Shown here piece by piece: positions 18,046-26,340 of a DNA stretch of 64,000 nucleotides. This DNA is from Virgibacillus natechei (GTDB lineage: Bacteria > Bacillota > Bacilli > Bacillales > Amphibacillaceae), in contig NZ_CP110224.1 in assembly GCF_026013645.1 (NCBI RefSeq), forward strand, positions 1,178,001 to 1,242,000, given 5' to 3'. Below the pieces are notes generated by a model, which was given only the letters and a program-made list of their open reading frames with translations, was not told the origin of the DNA and did not search any database. The position numbers were made by a program, and so were the translations under genes. Within the stretch, counting starts at the first letter, position 1; each line of letters begins with the position of its first letter.

Positions 18046-18371
18046 TTGAAAGGCCGATATGAGTTAAAAGGTGAAGTCACCATTGTTAAGGATGACCTGG
18101 GATTAGCAAAAGGCGAGGTTATCATGGTTAAAGGTGATCTGGAAGTAGTAAAAAAAGAAGTGAAATCTCATAGTCTGCGTTTCAACAACTTAGAAAAGAA
18201 ATTAGATTTGCTTACGTCGCAGAACAACTCATGCAGCCAAATGCTATCAACTAAAAATAGATAATACGAATGATAAACTAGATGAAAATATTGTGGCAAA
18301 ATACGAAAGTGATTTTATTACAGAAAAAGTCCATTACCTAGAAAAAAGTTTTCAACTAATACAACAGTAAT
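18046..18371 (+). pseudogene. Decayed coiled-coil protein gene
   Basis: Two frames carry one heptad-like protein. The first begins MKGRYELKGEVTIVKDDL and repeats short KGDL/KGEV units (to about 18264). Reading then continues in another frame as DNTNDKLDENIVAKYESDF and TEKVHYLEKSFQLIQQ to a stop at about 18370. The pattern is that of a short coiled-coil protein with a frameshift near 18240. No enzyme motif and no good ribosome binding site are seen. The trailer TATATAGTAAACCTTGTAAT recurs in near-identical form at about 21758-21774, hinting at a related lost copy there. Confidence 0.45.
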
Positions 18372-18397
18372 TCTTTAAATATATAGTAAACCTTGTA

Positions 18398-18432
18398 ATT
18401 AGTAGCAGAGAAAATAATTCCCTGCTACTAAT
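18398..18432 (-). terminator. Hairpin after the peptidyl-prolyl isomerase gene
   Basis: Perfect 11-bp arms (ATTAGTAGCAG and complement) with a 13-base loop, 6 bases past the stop on the minus strand. Confidence 0.6.
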
Positions 18433-18437
18433 TCAAA

Positions 18438-19118
18438 TTATTCCACTTCTGGTTCAGGATAGTCATACCCTTTCGTATCTACTTCGACAGACTCTATTTG
18501 TTGATCTTCAAGTGGTTTATCGGAATCATCTCGTTCTGCGTCAACAATGTTATCAACGACATCCATTCCTTCTGTTACTTCTCCAAAAGCAGCATAGTCT
18601 GTATCAAGATGTGGGGATTCTTCCGTCATAATGAAAAATTGTGATCCAGCAGAATTGGGATCATTCGTTCTGGACATGGAAAGAATTCCTCGATCATGCT
18701 GCAGGTTATTTTCAAATCCGTTTGAACTGAATTCCCCTGCAATAGAGTAGCCTGGTCCACCAGATCCATCACCTTCAGGATCTCCGCCCTGTATCATGAA
18801 TCCAGGAACAACTCGGTGGAAAATTTGACCATTATAATAGTCATCTTCAATCAATGAAATGAAATTGGTGACTGTATTTGGAGCGATATCCGGATATAAC
18901 TCAGCGATGATGTCTTCTTCATAATCTGCCATTGAAATGGTGACAATTGGATTTTCTTCAACATCTTCTAAGTATTCTGCTTGCTCACTTACTGAATCCT
19001 CTGCTGTCTCCATTTGTTCATCTGTTTGATCATTTTCTGATTGTCCTCCACAAGCAGCCATCATTATCATGAGTAACGCGACCGCCAGAAGTGAAAGTGT
19101 TTTGAACTTTTGTAGCAT
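18438..19118 (-). CDS. Cyclophilin-type peptidyl-prolyl cis-trans isomerase, lipoprotein
   Basis: 226 residues. A lipoprotein signal peptide (KTLSLLAVALLMIMMAAC, lipid-bearing Cys at about 23) is followed by an acidic linker. The cyclophilin domain (about 55-215) has the active-site text IFHRVVPGFMIQGGDP and SAGSQFFI. It would be anchored on the outer face of the plasma membrane and catalyse proline isomerisation in secreted proteins. Strong acidity of linker and tail (many Glu/Asp) fits a protein working outside a salt-tolerant cell. It is a single gene flanked by a hairpin. Confidence 0.93.
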   Translation of the reverse strand: MLQKFKTLSLLAVALLMIMMAACGGQSENDQTDEQMETAEDSVSEQAEYLEDVEENPIVTISMADYEEDIIAELYPDIAPNTVTNFISLIEDDYYNGQIFHRVVPGFMIQGGDPEGDGSGGPGYSIAGEFSSNGFENNLQHDRGILSMSRTNDPNSAGSQFFIMTEESPHLDTDYAAFGEVTEGMDVVDNIVDAERDDSDKPLEDQQIESVEVDTKGYDYPEPEVE

Positions 19119-19272
19119 GATAAACCTCCAGTATAAGATTACAATTAATAGTATAGCAGGATAAATGTGCGATTACATTTAATTATGCGTTATCTGGGTT
19201 ATTACTTTTTTTAAAAATAAAAGCAAAGATAGACCGACACACAAATTATACTTAAGGGTGGCGATGAACTGT

Positions 19273-19300
19273 ACGTAGGTTGTCCCGATTGCATAAACTA
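19273..19300 (+). promoter_or_regulatory. Candidate mother-cell (sigma-K/sigma-E type) promoter
   Basis: CATAAACTA fits the CATANNNTA -10 box, with an AC 17 bases upstream as in sigma-K promoters. It is placed 26 bases before a spore-like peptide gene. The -35 signal is minimal, so this is tentative. Confidence 0.35.
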
Positions 19301-19325
19301 GTAAGTATAGGGAAGGAGGTTTGAG

Positions 19326-19511
19326 ATGAAGCCTTGTTGTCATCAAACCAATATACGTCAAATACGTGTTAATCAAATGTCGGGTGGATCATCTATTAAT
19401 TATGGGGATTCGATTCATAAAGGACTGCAAGCCAATCAAAAGATTAACACCAGCGAATATGTTATTGGAGATGAATTTAGTTTTGCAAGCCCGGAAGAAG
19501 AGGAAGAGTAG
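19326..19511 (+). CDS. Short spore-germination-like protein (GerPA/GerPF-like)
   Basis: 61 residues from an ATG 6 bases after GGAAGGAGG. A Cys-Cys-His start (MKPCCHQTNIRQIRVNQM) leads into GSSINYGDSIHKGLQANQK and NTSEYVIGDEFSFASP, ending in EEEEE. The order "VNxMxxGSSINxGD ... IGDEF" recalls the small GerPA/GerPF-type coat-permeability proteins and related spore peptides. A sigma-K-like promoter upstream agrees. The match is by pattern only and the family could be wrong. Confidence 0.5.
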   Translation: MKPCCHQTNIRQIRVNQMSGGSSINYGDSIHKGLQANQKINTSEYVIGDEFSFASPEEEEE

Positions 19512-19516
19512 GTTAG

Positions 19517-19542
19517 TAATCCCCACCCATTAGTGGGGATTA
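19517..19542 (+). terminator. Terminator of the spore peptide gene
   Basis: TAATCCCCAC/GTGGGGATTA arms with a 6-base loop, just after the stop. Confidence 0.75.
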
Positions 19543-19646
19543 TTCAAAAGAAAAAAACGAGCGTTCGCATAATTGAAACTAAATCTAAATTACGGTGTTA
19601 GGAGAGGAGTTGAGACTAGTAACCTCTCCCATTCAGTCATAAGAAG

Positions 19647-21260
19647 TCAAGCCCCCTTTTTTACATAAGTTTGGGAAACTTGCTTCTCTTTTACAAATAA
19701 TAATGTAGTAATAAAGAAGGTGATGACTGCAGCGAATGCAAAGAGGCCGAATAGCCCTTGTTCATATAAAGGCTCGAAATATGCCACGTTGATTCCGATG
19801 AGAACAACTCCTGCAAATAAAAAGCTGAAACCTTTTACAGCAGTTCCCTTTGTTTGAATACTCCATTTTCCTAGTGTTGTTAAAACAGTAACTAGGATGA
19901 TAACTGCAATATTGACGGACATTCCAACCCATACTGGGTGGATGTTAAGGAAAAATTGATCAGGTTCCCAACCTCCTAAGTGATACCATAATAACCCGGA
20001 CACAAACCCGGTAGCAAGAGAGGCAATAACAGCGCTTCGAGTAACGAGCGGCCAGAATAAGGCTGCTACGACAGGGGCGAATGTGGCCGAGTTTCGTATC
20101 GTCCAGGCGAACACATTCCACCATGCTGATTGTTCCGTACGAAGGGTACCAAATAGAATCATTAGTCCTGTTAATAGTAAAAGAGACCACTTCGTATATT
20201 TCACTAACTGTTCGGGACTTGCTAGTGGAAAGATCGCACTTCCTGTATCTTTTCCTAAGCTAGTGGCACCGGAAAATTGACAAGGTGCTCCCCAGCCAAG
20301 CGCACATGCCCATATTCCAAGGAAAAATAAACCTACGAGCGGAGCCGGAAGTACTTCCATTAGGTACAGTGGCAAGGCGACTAAACCAAGGCCTTCATCC
20401 GGTACTACGACTGCAGCTGACAGTCCAAATAATATTCCAAAAAATATAAAAGGAAGACTCATTATTTGAGCGATAATTAGACCTTTTTGCCCTTCTTCCG
20501 GGGTACGAGCAGATAGGGCCATTTGAAATGCAGCCTGGGCCAGGATGACATTTACAAGAAACGTTCCGAACCATACTAAAATCACTTGAAGACCTGCCCC
20601 TCCAAAATCGAACATCTCAGGACGGTCGAATGCGAGCTGCTGTATTCCTGATATACCAGGATTGATAAAAAATGCAATAGCTCCAACAATGAACATCAAT
20701 GTGAAAACGATCGTATTCATCGATTGTGTAAATGCAATGGCCCACATGCCGCCTGCCTGTAGGTATATAAATAATAAGAGCGCGGTGAATGCGATGGAAA
20801 CGGATAAAGAAATCCCGGTAAAGACGTGAAAACCGGATGCAAATGCAATGGCAGTTGCAACCGACCACATTGGAAACGCAAATGCGGTAATAGCCCCTGA
20901 TAAAGCTTTAGCCCCCCGGCCATACCGATCTCCAATTAACCCAGAAACAGTCGTTAACAATTTTTCTCGAAAAGGTTTAATAATTAAAAGCGCTATGATC
21001 AGCACTTGAATTGTTTCTGCTACTCCATACCATACCGCAGAAACACCAGTTAAATAAGAAAGTTCAACGATTGATATGTAAGTTGATCCTGAGAATAAAC
21101 CAGTAATACAGAAGGCTACGGTCCACCATCTGAAGTTTCTTCCACCGACAAAGTACCCATCCCCGTGTGTTGCTTTTCGTTTTGCTCTATTACCTACTAT
21201 GATTAAGATGAGCGTATAAATTAACGCAAAACTAATTGTCCAAATTCCATATGCTGTCAT
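19647..21260 (-). CDS. Sodium:solute symporter under SAM-riboswitch control
   Basis: About 537 residues and 13 membrane segments in the SSS family. ATG 21260 (MTAYGIWTISFALIYTL) is preferred because AGGG precedes it by 9 bases; an ATG 21 bases upstream has no ribosome binding site. Typical SSS features are GYFVGGRNF after helix 1, FCITGLFSGSTYISIVELSY and WGAPCQFSGATS. A complete S-box leader lies 100-280 bases upstream on the same strand, so expression should rise when S-adenosylmethionine is low. That makes methionine, or a methionine precursor or sulphur compound, the likely substrate. The substrate is inferred from regulation, not from residues. Confidence 0.88.
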   Translation of the reverse strand: MTAYGIWTISFALIYTLILIIVGNRAKRKATHGDGYFVGGRNFRWWTVAFCITGLFSGSTYISIVELSYLTGVSAVWYGVAETIQVLIIALLIIKPFREKLLTTVSGLIGDRYGRGAKALSGAITAFAFPMWSVATAIAFASGFHVFTGISLSVSIAFTALLLFIYLQAGGMWAIAFTQSMNTIVFTLMFIVGAIAFFINPGISGIQQLAFDRPEMFDFGGAGLQVILVWFGTFLVNVILAQAAFQMALSARTPEEGQKGLIIAQIMSLPFIFFGILFGLSAAVVVPDEGLGLVALPLYLMEVLPAPLVGLFFLGIWACALGWGAPCQFSGATSLGKDTGSAIFPLASPEQLVKYTKWSLLLLTGLMILFGTLRTEQSAWWNVFAWTIRNSATFAPVVAALFWPLVTRSAVIASLATGFVSGLLWYHLGGWEPDQFFLNIHPVWVGMSVNIAVIILVTVLTTLGKWSIQTKGTAVKGFSFLFAGVVLIGINVAYFEPLYEQGLFGLFAFAAVITFFITTLLFVKEKQVSQTYVKKGA

Positions 21261-21365
21261 AACTTGTTCCCTACTCTCCATTTAATATATATATAAATGC
21301 TTGGTTAAAAGGCACAGATATATAATCCAACCATACCATCCTGTCCACCTGTCAAATTTCCTTTT

Positions 21366-21540
21366 AAATAGTAAAAGCCCCTTTCTCTGAAAAGAAAAAG
21401 GGGCAACATATCTAGTATTATCCCTTTTATCTTTCAGACATTGTCTGCTGGATTGGGCACCTTGTTATAAGAAAATTATACTTATAATGGTTGCCGCGGG
21501 CTCATAGGACCAAGTTCCTCCACCGCTCTCGATAAAAGAT
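21366..21540 (-). ncRNA. SAM-I riboswitch (S-box) with terminator
   Basis: On the minus strand the leader shows the S-box series. The P1 5' strand (CTTTTATC) is followed by GAGAGCGGTGGAGG, then GGTCC...GCCCGCGGCAACC, AAGGTGCCAATCC and the closing P1 strand GATAAAAG. An intrinsic terminator (GCCCCTTT/AAAGGGGC plus TTTT, 21373-21404) comes next. One variation from the usual text is CCTATGAGCCCGCGG in place of CCGATGAAGCCCGG. SAM binding would favour the terminator and switch off the symporter gene. Confidence 0.9.
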
Positions 21541-21804
21541 TTATTTAATTTTAGTTTTTAACAGTATAGAATGAGGATTCGAATTTGTCAAATTACTAAT
21601 AGAGAAATAGAATCTATATTTACGATCAACAGATAATAGACATGTTCACAATTGGAATTAATGAATGTAACTCCTCAAGGAGAGGGCTTAGAAATTGAGT
21701 TTACTAGATTAGGAAGAAGCTCGGTTTACTGTGGCAATTAAAGAATAGTATAAATTATATAGTAAGCCTTGTAATAAATAATTAGCTATGATATAAATAT
21801 AAAA

Positions 21805-21818
21805 TGACCAATTTGGTA
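21805..21818. promoter_or_regulatory. Candidate TetR operator upstream of its own gene
   Basis: TGACCAATTTGGTA is an imperfect inverted repeat whose TGACC half-site matches the one at 22483. Autoregulation is likely. The 21540-21800 stretch before it holds no gene that I can see. Confidence 0.5.
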
Positions 21819-21876
21819 TTATAGTCATTATCAAGTTTTTGAATTCACCTAATTTGAAGAAGGGCATGATTCATTA

Positions 21877-22461
21877 ATGTTAGAAAATAAACGTGGACTC
21901 ATTTTAGATTCAGCTGCTAATTCGTTTTCCATGTATGGCTTTAAAGGAACCACGATGGATAAAGTAGCTAGTCTTGCCGGGGTTGGCAAAGGAACCATTT
22001 ATACAGTATTTGATAATAAGGAAGATTTATTTGATGCGGTTTTGCAGCAAATAATTATTGAGATGGAGCACATATTTTATAAATGTATACTTCCTGAGAA
22101 ATCTGTTTCAGATAATCTTTATGAGGCATTAAACCAGTTGCTTGAATTTAGAAAAGAGCATCAGGTAATGATGAAGCTGACGTATGAGGTGCGAATGTTT
22201 GGTACGGATCATTCAAAACAGGCACTCGATAAGATAGAGGATGCTATTATACAGTGTGTTGAGTCGCAACTCATTCAAGCCGTTGAGCAGAAGAAAATCT
22301 ATGCATCGGAACCGAGTATTACAGCATTTTTATTATATAAACTGTATATGAGTCTTGTTTTTGACTATGAAGAGAAGTATGGGCGGTTAGATAAAGATTT
22401 GATAGCCAAAATCTTTCAGCAGCATTTCATGTATGCGCTGATTCATAACAAAGAGATGTAA
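21877..22461 (+). CDS. TetR-family transcriptional regulator
   Basis: 194 residues. The helix-turn-helix is at about 10-55 (ILDSAANSFSMYGFKGTTMDKVA and GVGKGTIYTVFDNKEDLF). The C-terminal ligand domain is of the type paired with YhgE/Pip proteins. It is followed 67 bases later by the YhgE-like gene, with a matching TGACC/GGTCA operator in between and another before the regulator. It therefore probably represses both. The ribosome binding site is weak (GAAGGG, about 13 bases before the ATG). Confidence 0.92.
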   Translation: MLENKRGLILDSAANSFSMYGFKGTTMDKVASLAGVGKGTIYTVFDNKEDLFDAVLQQIIIEMEHIFYKCILPEKSVSDNLYEALNQLLEFRKEHQVMMKLTYEVRMFGTDHSKQALDKIEDAIIQCVESQLIQAVEQKKIYASEPSITAFLLYKLYMSLVFDYEEKYGRLDKDLIAKIFQQHFMYALIHNKEM

Positions 22462-22472
22462 GTCTCTTTTTT
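22450..22472 (+). terminator. Terminator overlapping the TetR stop codon
   Basis: AAAGAGA-N6-TCTCTTTTTTT, with the stop codon in the loop. It would reduce read-through into the YhgE gene. Confidence 0.7.
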
Positions 22473-22482
22473 TACTAATAAG

Positions 22483-22505
22483 TGACCAATTGAACAAAAT
22501 GGTCA
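22483..22505. promoter_or_regulatory. TetR operator before the YhgE-like gene
   Basis: TGACC-N13-GGTCA inverted repeat, 24 bases upstream of the YhgE start. Confidence 0.6.
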
Positions 22506-22528
22506 AAAATAAAATTTGGAGGGGAAAT

Positions 22529-24979
22529 ATGAAGGGAATAAGTCATGAACTGAGAGGTATTTTTGCATCCAAGAAATTAGTTATCGCACTAATGGGGATT
22601 ATCTTGATGCCGCTATTATACGGAGGCTTGTTGATTTGGTCGTTCTGGGATCCGTATGGGGAAATTGAATCGCTTCCTGTAGCGGTAGTTAATGAGGATG
22701 AAGGCGCAATGCTAGAGGGAGAGGAAGTACAAGCGGGAGACGAATTTATAGCTAATCTTCAAGATGAAGCTGCATTGGACTTTCATTTTGTGAGCGAAGC
22801 AGAAGCCCGTCGAGGAATGAACGATTTTGAATACTATTTTTATGTGCATATTCCGGAGGTGTTTTCGGAAGACGTTATTAGTGTGATGGAAGATGAGCCG
22901 GCAAGAGGAACACTTTATTATGAAGTGAATGAAGATTATAATTTCGTTTCTTCGCAAATAGCGGACAGTGCTATTTCTGAGATGGAGGAGGAGTTATCGG
23001 AGGCATTAACATTTGCTTATGTCGAGGTTGCGAATGACTCTTTTAACACATTCAGTAACCATCTAAATGATATTGAAGACGGAACAGAATCATTGCTTGA
23101 AGCGAATTATACAGTTCTAGATGGAGCAGGGGATTTGAGTAGCGGTCTGGCTGAGTTAATGGATGGAGTAGGTGAACTTACTGAGGGAATAGAGCAATTA
23201 AATACAGGTGTTAAGCAGGCGGAAGCAGAATGGCTACATGTGACAGATACCCTTGAACACTCCGACCAAATGGAAGAAGGGAGGAGTACGTTCGCGTCAA
23301 TCAGAGACAAAACGGAGGAAATAGAAGCTTTTCTGGAACATGGCGATACACATGCACTAGAAGAACAGCTGGATGAATGGCTAGATCTTGTGGAGACATT
23401 AAATCAATCACTGGATAGTTATTCCATAACAGAAAACCTAGACCATGTTGAATCGGTATACAAGGATATGGAGAAGGCACAACAGAGAATGGATGAAGTC
23501 GCGGAGAAACTTGAAAGAGAAGAAGAAGGTATGCAAGATGTATTTGATGAAAGCCTACAATTAGCAAATGACGTTGAGCAATTTTTGAATGAATTCACGG
23601 TGCTTGCATCGGAACCTATAGAAACGATTGAAGAGATGGAAGCTCATTATCATAAACTTCCAGACCTTCTGGATAATCATTTTCCTGAATGGGAGGAGAA
23701 TGAAGAATTGGTTGCATGGTACGAAAGTGGTCTTGCGGACTTCGAGGGAGAACCGAATGATCAATATGAAATGGAAGAACAAGTAGATAATATGAATAGG
23801 CGTCTCGTTGAATTTCAAAATCAGATGGAGGAAGAGCAACAATCGATGGAATCTATTGTGGAGCCAATTGATGATGGCAAGCAAGAGATTAATAAAGTTG
23901 TAACGGCATTGGACACCTTCTATGACGGTTTGGATGAGGCGGAAGGAACTTTACATGCGTTGGAATCAACACTTCAGGATATTCAAGAGGCTGGAGAAGG
24001 GCTGCAATCATACGAGAACTTCAATACTATTGAAACAAAGGTTTATCAGTCGGTAGCTGAAGTAAATGATGGGCTAGATAACTTAGAATCTGTTTATCAG
24101 ACGGCATTAAGCTATCAAGATGAAGTGACAAGTGGATTGGCACAGCTTTCTGAAGGAACAACGAATGCTAGTGATGGTGCTTCGAATTTGGAAGAAGGGA
24201 TAATGGAAGCGAATAGTGGTGGAAAGGATTTGGTAAATGGACTGGAGGATGTCAGGGAAGGGACCAATGAAATTAATTCGAATATAGCTGAACTGGCTGA
24301 AGTTACGAATGGAATCTCCCCTTCAGCTGAGCAGGAAGAAATGGCATCTTCACCAATTGAATCCCAAAGTACGTTTGAAGAAAGCAATTACTCTTACGGG
24401 GAGGGCTTGACACCCTATTTTTTGTCTATTGGTCTTTATGTCGGAGCCCTTACGTTGTCGATTATTTATCCATTCCGAGAGGCGTTAGGTCCGCATGAAA
24501 ATGGGAAACAATGGTTTCTTGGAAAACTTGGCGTTATTCTGATAGTGGCATCGCTACAGGTATCCGTTTTACTTGTGTTTCTTTTGTATATTCTTAATTT
24601 ATCGGTCGAATCTCCACTGGCATTTATAGGCTTTACGTACCTGGTCAGCTTTGTGTTTATGAGTCTTATTTTTATGTTGGTGGGTGTGCTAGATAACCCT
24701 GGAAGGTTTATTGCAATTGTTTTATTAATTCTGCAGCTTGGTGGAAGCGGTGGAACCTTTCCGGTTGAACTTCTTGCTTCACCACTTCAAACAATTCATG
24801 GATGGCTACCAATGACTTACTCTGTACTAGGTTTTAGATCGGTTATTTTTATGGACTCACCCGTTCTATTAGGGCAGAGTATGGTGTTTTTAGTTACGAT
24901 GGCGATTATAACACTAGCGATCACGTTCTACTTTTATCACAAAAAGTATCGTAAATTGGGGAATGATGTGGAAAGTTAA
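22529..24979 (+). CDS. YhgE/Pip-like membrane protein (ABC-2-type permease fold)
   Basis: 816 residues from ATG 22529, placed 7 bases after GGAGGGG. One membrane helix lies near residues 20-45. A very acidic extracellular region of about 580 residues rich in heptads follows, with repeated SGLAELMDGVGELTEGIEQL-type segments. Five C-terminal helices (about 630-810) carry the ABC-2 membrane signature. YhgE/Pip proteins include the phage-infection receptor Pip and parts of type VII secretion and stress-response systems. Glu/Asp content is extreme, fitting an exposed protein in a saline habitat. Regulation by the adjacent TetR protein is indicated by the operator. Confidence 0.9.
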   Translation: MKGISHELRGIFASKKLVIALMGIILMPLLYGGLLIWSFWDPYGEIESLPVAVVNEDEGAMLEGEEVQAGDEFIANLQDEAALDFHFVSEAEARRGMNDFEYYFYVHIPEVFSEDVISVMEDEPARGTLYYEVNEDYNFVSSQIADSAISEMEEELSEALTFAYVEVANDSFNTFSNHLNDIEDGTESLLEANYTVLDGAGDLSSGLAELMDGVGELTEGIEQLNTGVKQAEAEWLHVTDTLEHSDQMEEGRSTFASIRDKTEEIEAFLEHGDTHALEEQLDEWLDLVETLNQSLDSYSITENLDHVESVYKDMEKAQQRMDEVAEKLEREEEGMQDVFDESLQLANDVEQFLNEFTVLASEPIETIEEMEAHYHKLPDLLDNHFPEWEENEELVAWYESGLADFEGEPNDQYEMEEQVDNMNRRLVEFQNQMEEEQQSMESIVEPIDDGKQEINKVVTALDTFYDGLDEAEGTLHALESTLQDIQEAGEGLQSYENFNTIETKVYQSVAEVNDGLDNLESVYQTALSYQDEVTSGLAQLSEGTTNASDGASNLEEGIMEANSGGKDLVNGLEDVREGTNEINSNIAELAEVTNGISPSAEQEEMASSPIESQSTFEESNYSYGEGLTPYFLSIGLYVGALTLSIIYPFREALGPHENGKQWFLGKLGVILIVASLQVSVLLVFLLYILNLSVESPLAFIGFTYLVSFVFMSLIFMLVGVLDNPGRFIAIVLLILQLGGSGGTFPVELLASPLQTIHGWLPMTYSVLGFRSVIFMDSPVLLGQSMVFLVTMAIITLAITFYFYHKKYRKLGNDVES

Positions 24980-25052
24980 GGTATAAGCATGTTCCATTAT
25001 GATATAATAAAGAGAGAAAGATGGTGCTCAATATGCAAGGGAGGGTTTCAAG

Positions 25053-25484
25053 ATGACGAAGAAAATCCTTGTGGCTTATGATGGGTCTGAGCTAAGTAAA
25101 AAAGCAATCCATGAAGCAAAGTATCAATCGAAACAAGAGCCAGAAACAGAGGTTCATGTTATTTCGATCATTAGGCAAACGGGTCCAAACACAAATACGA
25201 TTATATCCCGTAGTTTGGCGAATGAAGCAGCAGAAGAATTTCGTCCGCAAATGCAAAAGGTTAAAGAAGAATTTGATGCGGAAGGGATAGAGGTTCTAAC
25301 AGAGGTTCTTGTTAGTAATCCATCAACGAATATAGGTGGGGAAATCTGTGAGTATGCAGCGAATAATGAGATTGATTTAATCATTATTGGAAGTCGTGGT
25401 CTAGGCGGCGTAAGGAAATTCCTTGGAAGTGTAAGTAACAATGTCGTTCAAAACGCTGGTTGCCCAGTTATGGTTGTTAAATAA
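25053..25484 (+). CDS. Universal stress protein (UspA family)
   Basis: 143 residues, a single Usp domain. It opens KKILVAYDGSELSKKAI. The ATP-binding GSRGLGG-N-GSVSNNVVQ motif near the C-terminus matches the G-2x-G-9x-G(S/T) pattern of ATP-binding Usp proteins. It is cytoplasmic, probably a dimer, and made under stress. A TATAAT box lies about 45 bases upstream and AAGGGAGGG precedes the ATG. Confidence 0.95.
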   Translation: MTKKILVAYDGSELSKKAIHEAKYQSKQEPETEVHVISIIRQTGPNTNTIISRSLANEAAEEFRPQMQKVKEEFDAEGIEVLTEVLVSNPSTNIGGEICEYAANNEIDLIIIGSRGLGGVRKFLGSVSNNVVQNAGCPVMVVK

Positions 25485-25490
25485 AGTTTT

Positions 25491-25527
25491 AAAAATCCAG
25501 TTCACACTTCATTGAGCTGGATTTTTG
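25491..25527. terminator. Bidirectional terminator between uspA-like and the metallopeptidase gene
   Basis: AAAAATCCAG/CTGGATTTTT arms with a 16-base loop; A and T runs on the two sides serve both strands. Confidence 0.85.
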
Positions 25528-25536
25528 TATGTAAAT

Positions 25537-26079
25537 TTATAGAAATGAAAGCGAGCAAGTCTGCTCCTTCTGGTGTTGGAGGGAAAGTCCGTTAACGCGT
25601 AGCCATTCTTTTCTATATTCATAATCTGGAAGAATGAATTTGACGAGTTTCCAGAATTCCACTGAATGATCTTGAATGATTAAATGTGTCAATTCATGTA
25701 CGATAACATAATCAAATACGTTTGAGGGTGCCATGATTAGTCGCCAATTGATGTAAATATCACCATCAGGCGTGCATGTACCCCTCCGTTTATGCTGTGT
25801 TCGAAGGTTGATTGATTTTGGCTGTACATTGAGAAGCGATTGATAATAGGTTGTGCGTTGCTGAAGCTTTTTTACCCCCTGCTTACGGTACCACCTAATC
25901 AGTTGTTTTTCCAATGTATCTTGTACCTGCTTTTGTGACCAGTTTTGAGGAACCGTGGCAATGAATCTGCCTTGGTAGAAAACAAGATTTGCTAATGTGA
26001 TTGATATTTTCATGTCTCTGCGCTCTTGTCTGTATAGGATGTAGTCGATTGTTGTTGTGCCATATGTGAATGTGGGCAT
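25537..26079 (-). CDS. YgjP-like (DUF45) zinc metallopeptidase
   Basis: 180 residues with GGGAGG 9 bases before the ATG. The conserved core reads GDIYINWRLIMAPSNVFDYVIVHELTH, then QDHSVEFW. The HELTH is the zinc-binding HExxH and the His in QDHS is a likely third ligand. The protein is about 50 residues shorter than typical YgjP proteins, missing part of the N-terminal beta domain, but the catalytic part is intact. It is cytoplasmic with unknown substrate. YgjP-like genes are often linked to restriction systems; here there is none. Confidence 0.87.
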   Translation of the reverse strand: MPTFTYGTTTIDYILYRQERRDMKISITLANLVFYQGRFIATVPQNWSQKQVQDTLEKQLIRWYRKQGVKKLQQRTTYYQSLLNVQPKSINLRTQHKRRGTCTPDGDIYINWRLIMAPSNVFDYVIVHELTHLIIQDHSVEFWKLVKFILPDYEYRKEWLRVNGLSLQHQKEQTCSLSFL

Positions 26080-26340
26080 TGGATTACGAACCTCCCGCGG
26101 TTGCTTGTAAGTTTTATGATAGCATTTCTGTATAAAAATAGTTTTTCATTTCAATTCATTAATGGAAGAAGTGCGTTGTGGAGGTTTAACCGATGTTTTC
26201 CCAATAATCAGATGGTAGCAAACTATTAAATTTATTACCATTCGATAACGCTTGTAATCTACTTTTAATATTCGTGTAACCTAGTGCCTGGAAGAATGTG
26301 CTATTATAAGTTGAATTGAAAATTTAAGGGGGACTACATA

